NCBI GenBank assembly: GCA_035443885.1
Contig: DAOMNO010000001.1
Span: forward strand, 62,001-126,000
DNA from: DAOMNO01 sp035443885
Lineage (GTDB): Bacteria; Planctomycetota; Phycisphaerae; Phycisphaerales; SM1A02
Length of the DNA: 64,000 bases
Direction of reading: 5' to 3'
The notes under the pieces were generated by a model. It did not search any database. It was not told where the DNA came from and worked only from the letters and a program-made list of their open reading frames with translations. Positions 43,466 to 50,010 of this stretch are shown here, piece by piece (the stretch's first letter is position 1; each line of letters starts with the position of its first letter). The translations under genes were made by a program, and so were the position numbers.

Positions 43466-44397
43466 TGGCTGAGTCAAAGACCATTTCGCTTCCCGTACTC
43501 GGAGATGTGTCGCGTCGAACCGCGCTCAAGGCGGTCGGCGCAACGCTTGGCGCCGCGGCATTTGCGAAAGCGATCTCACCGCTTTCACAGCTCAAGGACC
43601 GAGTCTCGATGCAGGAATTCCTGCAGAAGCACTACAAGGAGCTGACGCATGAGGACAAAACGGCGATCTTTGCAAGGCTTGAAGCGGAGACGAAGCAGCA
43701 ATACGGCGCGGATGTCACTATTCAGGATCATCCGCCGATCCCCGGCGTACGCTTCGGGTACGCCATCAACCTCAGCGTGTGCAACGGCAACGGCAAATGC
43801 GTTGAAGCCTGCCACAAGGAAAACAACCACGACCGCGCTACGAACCAGTCGTATATTCGCGTCTTTGAAATGCCGCGCGGCACGATGGATATGGAGCAGG
43901 GCAATTCCACTTACGACCACGCGGTGCCGGCGGAAGACAAGTTCTATCTACCAGTGCAATGCTTCCAGTGCGAGAATCCACCGTGCGTTTCGGTGTGTCC
44001 CGTTGAAGCGACGTGGCAGGAATCAGACGGCATCGTCGTCGTAGATTACAACTGGTGCATCGGTTGCCGTTACTGCCAGGCTGCGTGCCCCTATCATGCT
44101 CGCCGCTTCAACTGGAAGCAGGCTGAGATACCCGCCGAAGAAGTCAATCCAAATCAAGGCTATCTCTCAAATCGCATCCGACCGCAAGGCACAACGGAGA
44201 AGTGCCACTTCTGCCTGCATCGCACGCGCGAAGGCCGGATGCCCGCATGTCTGGAGGCGTGCCCAACCGGTGCTCGCATCTTTGGCAACATGCTGGACCC
44301 GGAATCTGAAATCCGCTGGGTGCTTAAGAACAAGCGTGTCTTCGTACTCAAGGAAGAACTTGGCACCAAACCCACGTTGTTCTACTTCTTCGACTGA
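43465..44397 (+). CDS. Tat-exported 4Fe-4S dicluster protein (HybA/DsrO-like)
   Basis: 310 residues. A Tat signal (SRRTALKAVGATLGAAAFAK) precedes four cluster motifs: CNGNGKCVEACH, CFQCENPPCVSVCP, CIGCRYCQAACP and CHFCLHRTREG..PACLEACP. The first motif has a longer first gap (C-x5-C) than usual. This is the periplasmic electron-transfer subunit that pairs with NrfD-type quinol oxidoreductases. Its ATG overlaps the previous stop by one base (TGATG at 43463). nrfD follows after 44 bases. Confidence 0.93.
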   Translation: MAESKTISLPVLGDVSRRTALKAVGATLGAAAFAKAISPLSQLKDRVSMQEFLQKHYKELTHEDKTAIFARLEAETKQQYGADVTIQDHPPIPGVRFGYAINLSVCNGNGKCVEACHKENNHDRATNQSYIRVFEMPRGTMDMEQGNSTYDHAVPAEDKFYLPVQCFQCENPPCVSVCPVEATWQESDGIVVVDYNWCIGCRYCQAACPYHARRFNWKQAEIPAEEVNPNQGYLSNRIRPQGTTEKCHFCLHRTREGRMPACLEACPTGARIFGNMLDPESEIRWVLKNKRVFVLKEELGTKPTLFYFFD

Positions 44398-44441
44398 ATG
44401 TTGGCTGTGCACGGCAGCAACTACACGGTAAACGACGACTC

Positions 44442-45731
44442 ATGACATCGCTCTCGCATGACATCCACGCCAAGCCGACTCACTGGGTCAGTTATCCGCG
44501 TTTCATCTGGCAGTCGCTCGTCTTGGCAACAGATGGACCGCTCAAGTTCTACGCATGGATGACGCTGCTCACCGCCGTCGCGCTCGTCGGTGCGAATGCG
44601 TGGGCGCATCAGGTCGCGGAAGGCATGATCCTGACCAATATGACCGATCATGTCTCGTGGGGACTGTACATCGCGAACTTCACCTTTGCCGTCGGCGTTG
44701 CAGCGGGTGGCGTGATGATGGTCATTCCTGCGTATCTCTATCACGATCGCAAAATGCACGATGTCGTCATCCTCGGCGAACTGCTGGCGATCGCAGCCAT
44801 CGTCATGTGTCTCCTGTTCGTAACAGTCGATCTCGGCAGGCCAGATCGATTCTGGCACATCATGCCGGGGCTTGGGCGATTCAACTTCCCCATGTCCATG
44901 CTCACATGGGATGTGATCGTTCTCAACGTCTATCTACTGCTGAATCTGCACATCTGCGGCTATCTGCTCTATGTTCGCTATCTTGGACGCAAGCCCAGTC
45001 CCAAGTGGTATGTCCCGTTCATCATGCTCTCAATCGTCTGGGCGATTTCGATTCACACAGTTACAGCGTTTCTTTACTCTGGCCTTGGTGGTCGCCCATT
45101 CTGGAACTCCGCTCTGCTCGCACCGCGATTCCTCGCGTCAGCCTTTATCTCAGGCCCCGCGTTCCTCATCGTTACGATGCTTATCCTCAAGCGATTTGCA
45201 GGGGTCGTAAATGTGGACTTTGAAGGCCCCACGCGTACGCTTGTCCAGATCATCCGCATCACGATTCTCATTAACCTGCTGATGGTCGGCTCCGAGTTAT
45301 TCACGGAGTTCTACACCGGCTCATCCCACGCCGCCCACGCGCAGTATCTTTTCTTCGGGTTGCATGGGCATTCCGGGCTTGTCCCGTGGATGTGGACCGC
45401 GATCATCTTCAACATCCTCGCTGCGGTTTTTTTTCTGCACCCCGCAGTGCTTCGCAGTTCGCCACTGCTCGTCGGCGCATGCCTGCTTGCGTTCGTGGGT
45501 GTGTGGATTGAGAAAGGCATGGGCCTCATCATCCCCGGCTTCATCCCCAGTACGCTGCATGAGATGGTCGAGTACGCCCCCAGCCTGACAGAGTGGAAAA
45601 TCACGGCAGGCATTTGGGCGTTCGGCCTGATGATTTATACGATCGCACTCAAGATTGCGATTCCCATCTTCCGCGGCGAAGTGAACTTCGCTGCATCCAC
45701 TCGCTCACGCCCTGCAAACAAGGCGTCCTGA
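44442..45731 (+). CDS. nrfD: NrfD/PsrC-family quinol-oxidising membrane subunit
   Basis: 429 residues with about nine or ten transmembrane helices, for example WGLYIANFTFAVGVAAGGVM, LGELLAIAAIVMCLLFVTVD and WTAIIFNILAAVFFLHPAVL. The early GLYIANFTFAVGVAAGG and DLGRPDRFWHIM segments are family signatures near the quinol site. With the tetrahaem cytochrome and the Fe-S protein it makes a three-part menaquinol dehydrogenase. This probably replaces NapC, which is absent from the window. The nap genes are divergent from this group. Confidence 0.92.
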   Translation: MTSLSHDIHAKPTHWVSYPRFIWQSLVLATDGPLKFYAWMTLLTAVALVGANAWAHQVAEGMILTNMTDHVSWGLYIANFTFAVGVAAGGVMMVIPAYLYHDRKMHDVVILGELLAIAAIVMCLLFVTVDLGRPDRFWHIMPGLGRFNFPMSMLTWDVIVLNVYLLLNLHICGYLLYVRYLGRKPSPKWYVPFIMLSIVWAISIHTVTAFLYSGLGGRPFWNSALLAPRFLASAFISGPAFLIVTMLILKRFAGVVNVDFEGPTRTLVQIIRITILINLLMVGSELFTEFYTGSSHAAHAQYLFFGLHGHSGLVPWMWTAIIFNILAAVFFLHPAVLRSSPLLVGACLLAFVGVWIEKGMGLIIPGFIPSTLHEMVEYAPSLTEWKITAGIWAFGLMIYTIALKIAIPIFRGEVNFAASTRSRPANKAS

Positions 45732-45793
45732 CGAACAGGTTCAATCGGATGGGGACTCCCGAATCGACAGCGATCACGGTACGATGATCGCTC

Positions 45794-47296
45794 ATGGACT
45801 TCAGCTGCTACGAGCGAGGCGATTTTTACGATGAGATGTTCCAAGCCGACGGCAAGCCGCGGCCAGGTTCGCGTTTGCTCGTAGAGCGGATTGAAGCCCT
45901 GCTCAACGGCGACTTGAATCGACGCCAACAGGCGGCAGAGATTGCCTTGCTGAACATGGGCATCACGTTTAATGTCTATGGCAGCGACGAGGCGGACGAG
46001 AAGATTTTTCCCTTCGACATCATCCCTCGCATCCTGGAAGCCAGAGAGTGGGAACCCATTGAGCGAGGACTCGCCCAGCGAATTCTCGCTCTCAATCTCT
46101 TCATTGATGATGTCTATCACGATCAAAAGATTCTTCGCGATGGCGTTGTGCCCGACGAGCTCATCCAATCCTGCGCTTCGTTTCGTCAGCAATGCATCGG
46201 TCTGAATCCGCCGCTCGGCGTGTGGTGCCACATCACTGGTACTGATCTCGTGCGCGACCGCGACGGCGTGTTTTACGTGCTGGAAGACAATCTCCGTTGC
46301 CCGTCTGGGGTGTCGTATGTCATCGAAAACAGACAGATACTCAAGCGCACGTTTCCACACGTGTTTCGCGCGTCCAATGTGCGCCCCGTCGATGACTACT
46401 GCATCCGCCTGCTGGAATCACTTCAGCAACTCGCGCCGCACACGGACTCTCCCACTGTCGTGCTTCTGACGCCAGGCGCGTTTAACTCCGCCTACTTCGA
46501 ACACGCATTTCTCGCGCAGCAGATGGGCATCGAACTCGTCGAAGGCAGCGACCTCTTCGTTCACGATGGCAATGTTTTCATGCGCACCACGCATGGCTCA
46601 CAGCGCATTGATGTCATCTACAGGCGAATTGACGACGACTTCCTCGACCCTCAAGTGTTCCGCGCTGATTCCGTGCTCGGGGTGCCGGGTTTGGTGAATG
46701 CGTATCGCAACGGCCGTGTCGCGCTGGCGAATGCGCCGGGCACGGGTGTTGCCGACGACAAGGTCGTCTATGCCTACGTGCCGGAGATCATTCGCTATTA
46801 CCTGAGCGAAGATCCAATCCTGCCGAATGTGCAAACATACCTTTGCTGGCGCGAGGCCGACCTGCAGCATGTGTTGAAGCACCTTCACGAACTGGTTGTC
46901 AAACCCGCCAGCGAATCGGGGGGCTATGGCATGTTGGTTGGCCCGCACTCAACCAAAGCCGAGCAGGAAGACTTTGCGGAGCGCATCAAATCGAACCCTC
47001 GAAACTACATCGCCCAACCGACGCTGGCTCTCAGCCGGGCCCCAGTGATCGTCGGCGATCGCTTTGAAGGTCGCCATGTCGATCTGCGGCCATTCATTCT
47101 GCACGGCCCGCAGCCGTACATCCTGCCCGGCGGGCTGACCCGCGTCGCTCTCCGCAAGGGATCACTGGTGGTGAACTCCTCACAAGGGGGCGGGAGCAAA
47201 GATACATGGGTGCTTGATGCAGAGCCGGATGAATCCGTGTCGTTCGTGGATGCCGCTGTGCTGCCGCCTGTTGTGCATGGAGAAATGCCATGCTGA
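45794..47296 (+). CDS. Circularly permuted ATP-grasp protein of the Anbu operon
   Basis: 500 residues. It matches the circularly permuted type 2 ATP-grasp family (DUF404/DUF407): GDFYDEMFQADGKPRPG at the start, then LLVERIEALL, ITFNVYGSDEADEKIFPFDI (split here as ITFNVYGSDE and EKIFPFDI), DFYVLEDN-like FYVLEDNLRCPSGVSYV, and the ATP-binding KPASESGGYGMLVGP. The family is predicted to form peptide-like amide bonds on an unknown substrate. It overlaps the alpha-E gene by 7 bases. The four-gene order ATP-grasp, alpha-E, Anbu, transglutaminase is a recurrent bacterial cluster. Confidence 0.93.
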   Translation: MDFSCYERGDFYDEMFQADGKPRPGSRLLVERIEALLNGDLNRRQQAAEIALLNMGITFNVYGSDEADEKIFPFDIIPRILEAREWEPIERGLAQRILALNLFIDDVYHDQKILRDGVVPDELIQSCASFRQQCIGLNPPLGVWCHITGTDLVRDRDGVFYVLEDNLRCPSGVSYVIENRQILKRTFPHVFRASNVRPVDDYCIRLLESLQQLAPHTDSPTVVLLTPGAFNSAYFEHAFLAQQMGIELVEGSDLFVHDGNVFMRTTHGSQRIDVIYRRIDDDFLDPQVFRADSVLGVPGLVNAYRNGRVALANAPGTGVADDKVVYAYVPEIIRYYLSEDPILPNVQTYLCWREADLQHVLKHLHELVVKPASESGGYGMLVGPHSTKAEQEDFAERIKSNPRNYIAQPTLALSRAPVIVGDRFEGRHVDLRPFILHGPQPYILPGGLTRVALRKGSLVVNSSQGGGSKDTWVLDAEPDESVSFVDAAVLPPVVHGEMPC

Positions 47297-48303
47297 GCCG
47301 CGTCGCCAATTCCATCTACTGGATGAGCCGCTATCTGGAACGTGCGGAAAACGTCGCCCGTTTCATTGACGTGAACATGCACTTGATGCTCGACCTCTCC
47401 GTCGAGGCCGCTTCGCAGTGGAACCCGCTCGTCGTAACGACCGGTGGTGAGGAACTCTTTCTCGCCAAGTACGGTGAGAATGCTGCCACGCAGGACAACG
47501 TGATGCAGTTCCTGATGTTCGACCTCGATAATCCGAACTCGATCTATTCCTGCGTGCGCGCGGCGAGAGAAAACGCGAGGTCCGTCCGCCAGAGCATCTC
47601 CTCTGAAATGTGGGAGCTGCTCAATCGCTTGTTCCTGCGCGTCAAACGCGCTTCGATGCGCGAAGGACTGCTGGACGCCCCGCACGAGTTCCTCACCGAC
47701 ATCAAAGACACCAGCCATTTGTTCGCCGGCCTGACCGAGAACATCATGTCGCACAACGAAGCATGGCATTGGACGCGATTAGGCCGATTCATTGAGCGGG
47801 CGGACAAAACCTCTCGCATCGTGGATGTGAAATACTACTTCGTGCTGCCCGCGCTGGAATACGTCGGCATGCCCTATGACAACCTGCACTGGGCTGCGCT
47901 GCTCAAGTCGGCAACCGCATTCGAGATGTATCGCAAGCAGTATCGCCGCATTGCGCCGAATTGGGTTACGGAGTTTCTGATTCTGGATCGCGATTTTCCG
48001 CGTTCGATTCGTTACTGCCTTGTCAAGGCCGAGGAATCGCTGCATGCCATCACAGGCTCACCTGCGGGGACGTTCCACAACCTTGCCGAACAGAGGCTCG
48101 GCAGGCTGCGATCCGATTTTGAGTTCGCTCGTATTGAAGAGATCATCAGCTTCGGGTTACATGAATATCTTGACAACTTTCAGGTTCGACTGAATGAAGT
48201 TGGCGATGCGATCTTCGACACATTCATGGCCCTGCGTGCGATCGACTCTACCGCCGCTCGATCAACAAATGGCGTATCGACCTCTGGAGCATCCAACTCA
48301 TGA
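47290..48303 (+). CDS. Alpha-E domain protein (DUF403)
   Basis: 337 residues, all-helical, beginning with the family signature MLSRVANSIYWMSRYLERAENVARF (given in part as LSRVANSIYWMSRYLERAEN). Further hallmarks are ENARSVRQSISSEMWE, HNEAWHWTRLGRFIERADKT and DRDFPRSIRYCL. Alpha-E proteins accompany the permuted ATP-grasp proteins; their activity is unknown. It overlaps the ATP-grasp gene before it and the Anbu gene after it (48300-48303), so all are translated from one message. Confidence 0.93.
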   Translation: MLSRVANSIYWMSRYLERAENVARFIDVNMHLMLDLSVEAASQWNPLVVTTGGEELFLAKYGENAATQDNVMQFLMFDLDNPNSIYSCVRAARENARSVRQSISSEMWELLNRLFLRVKRASMREGLLDAPHEFLTDIKDTSHLFAGLTENIMSHNEAWHWTRLGRFIERADKTSRIVDVKYYFVLPALEYVGMPYDNLHWAALLKSATAFEMYRKQYRRIAPNWVTEFLILDRDFPRSIRYCLVKAEESLHAITGSPAGTFHNLAEQRLGRLRSDFEFARIEEIISFGLHEYLDNFQVRLNEVGDAIFDTFMALRAIDSTAARSTNGVSTSGASNS

Positions 48304-49049
48304 CGTTCTGCATTGGCATCAAGATCAAGGACGGCCTGGTCGGCATCGCCGACACGCGAGTTACGACCGGCTCGGAATGCATCACGGCTCGCAAGATTAC
48401 GCTGCACCAGCACGGCAGGCATTCCATGTTCCTCACCACGTCAGGCCTGCGCGCGGCACGTGACAAAGCATTGACGTACTTTGAGGAAGTTATTGCATCA
48501 AGCGATGAGACGTTCGACAAGCTTTACAAGGCTGTCAACGCCTTTGCACAGCAGATTCGTCGCGTCGCAGCCGAAGACAAGGAAGCCTTGGCCGAGGCAG
48601 GCCTCCCATTCAATCTGCACGCGCTCGTTGGTGGCCAACTTGAACGCGACAGCGAACACAAGCTGTATTTGCTCTATCCCCAAGGCAACTGGGTCGAAGT
48701 CAGCCGAGGCTCGCCTTACTTCGTCATCGGCGAAGGCCGCTATGGCAAGCCGCTGCTCGATCGCGCGTTGACATACGAGTCCAGCATTGAAGACGCGCTG
48801 AAGGCGGGGTATCTCGCCTTCGACGCGACCCGCGCCAGCGCTTCCGATGTCGATTTTCCTCTTGATGTGGTGGTGTATCGGCAAGACTCATTCCACATGG
48901 CGGAACACCGCTATCTGAAGGACGACCTGAAAGCACTCTCCACATGGTGGCATCAGCACATTCTCGATGCATTTGAGCATGCGCCGAATGAGTGGACCAA
49001 AGCCGTGTTGGCCAAACTCGAAGCAGCGAAGCCTGCGACCGCGACGTAA
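48300..49049 (+). CDS. Proteasome-like peptidase Anbu
   Basis: 249 residues. The start MTFCIGIKIKDGLVGIADTR and the later RKITLHQHGRHSMFLTTSGL match Anbu (ancestral beta subunit) proteins. These belong to the Ntn-hydrolase proteasome fold, with Thr 2 as the expected nucleophile after Met removal. The family assembles into ring- or lock-washer-like oligomers in characterised examples. Its natural substrate is unknown. It overlaps alpha-E upstream and the transglutaminase start downstream (TAATG at 49047). Confidence 0.92.
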   Translation: MTFCIGIKIKDGLVGIADTRVTTGSECITARKITLHQHGRHSMFLTTSGLRAARDKALTYFEEVIASSDETFDKLYKAVNAFAQQIRRVAAEDKEALAEAGLPFNLHALVGGQLERDSEHKLYLLYPQGNWVEVSRGSPYFVIGEGRYGKPLLDRALTYESSIEDALKAGYLAFDATRASASDVDFPLDVVVYRQDSFHMAEHRYLKDDLKALSTWWHQHILDAFEHAPNEWTKAVLAKLEAAKPATAT

Positions 49050-49903
49050 TGCTCATCCGAATCCGGCATCAACTTCGCTATACGTACGACCGGCCAGTCC
49101 TTCTTGAGCCGATGACCGTGCGATTGACGCCGAGACAAGACGCAACCCAGCGACTGCTGCAACATGAATTTCGCGTTACACCTGCAGCGCAAGGCGCAGC
49201 ATGCACCCTTGAGCCTGACGGCACCAACGCAAACTGCCTCTGGTTCGTGGGTCAGCACGCCACATTCACGGTCTCAAGCGAGAGCCTTGTCGAGACGTTG
49301 CGCAGCAATCCGTTTGATTATCTCATAACACACAACGAAGCGATCACCCTGCCGGCAAGCTATCCGACCAGCCTCACGCATGTTCTCGCGCCGTACCGAT
49401 CGGAAGAAAGGGACGCCACAGTGCAAAGATGGGCTGACGATGTGTGCGAGCGGTCGCAGCACGATACGCTTCAATTTCTGTCGTTATTGACGCAGGACAT
49501 CCACAGCATGTTTCACGTCATCAATCGTCCGAAAGGCGATCCATTCACACCGCAGCGCACACTCACGGAGCGGACGGGCGCGTGTCGCGATGTCGCCATG
49601 CTCTTCATTGCTGCCTGCCGCAGTCAGGGTCTGGCGGCGAGATTCATCAGCGGCTACTCGCTGCACCATCCGCCCGAAGTGACTGAGCACGAACTGCACG
49701 CATGGGTTGAGGTGTATCTCCCCGGCGGCGGCTGGCGCGGTTACGACCCCAGCCTTGGTCTTGCTGTCGCGGATGGCCACGTCGCAGTGGCATCAGGACC
49801 GGATCACCGATTGGCCGCGCCGATCGCTGGCTCATTCAGGGGAACAGGCGTGCGCTCGACGCTTGAGTACGACATCACGATCAGCGCAGTCACGACGAAA
49901 TAA
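49049..49903 (+). CDS. Transglutaminase-like cysteine protease family protein of the Anbu operon
   Basis: 284 residues from the ATG at 49049, which shares its A with the TAA of the Anbu gene. An N-terminal bacterial transglutaminase-like domain (IRHQLRYTYDRPVLLEPMTV) is followed by the catalytic core: the Cys in RTGACRDVAMLF, the His in EHELHAWVEVYLPGGGW and the Asp in YDPSLGL. This is the standard Cys-His-Asp triad. The likely role is hydrolysis or transfer at amide bonds made by the ATP-grasp partner. A large nested inverted repeat lies 4 bases after the stop. Confidence 0.93.
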   Translation: MLIRIRHQLRYTYDRPVLLEPMTVRLTPRQDATQRLLQHEFRVTPAAQGAACTLEPDGTNANCLWFVGQHATFTVSSESLVETLRSNPFDYLITHNEAITLPASYPTSLTHVLAPYRSEERDATVQRWADDVCERSQHDTLQFLSLLTQDIHSMFHVINRPKGDPFTPQRTLTERTGACRDVAMLFIAACRSQGLAARFISGYSLHHPPEVTEHELHAWVEVYLPGGGWRGYDPSLGLAVADGHVAVASGPDHRLAAPIAGSFRGTGVRSTLEYDITISAVTTK

Positions 49904-49906
49904 TCT

Positions 49907-49993
49907 CTCATCTGAGCTTTGTCGCAAATGAGACGCTCACAATTGTGCCGCAATTGCGGCACACCAAGATTGCGACACCATATGCCAGATGAG
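49907..49993. repeat. Nested inverted repeat between convergent genes
   Basis: Three inverted repeats share one centre. The outer is CTCATCTG (49907-49914) with CAGATGAG (49986-49993). The middle is TGTCGCAA (49920-49927) with TTGCGACA (49970-49977). The inner is a perfect 20-base palindrome TGTGCCGCAATTGCGGCACA (49944-49963). Together they could form a branched hairpin of 87 bases on either strand. There is no T-run, but the site between two converging genes suits a two-way transcript end. It could also be a protein-binding site or the remnant of a small mobile repeat. Confidence 0.75.
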
Positions 49994-50010
49994 GGATTCC
50001 ATGCGAGTTG

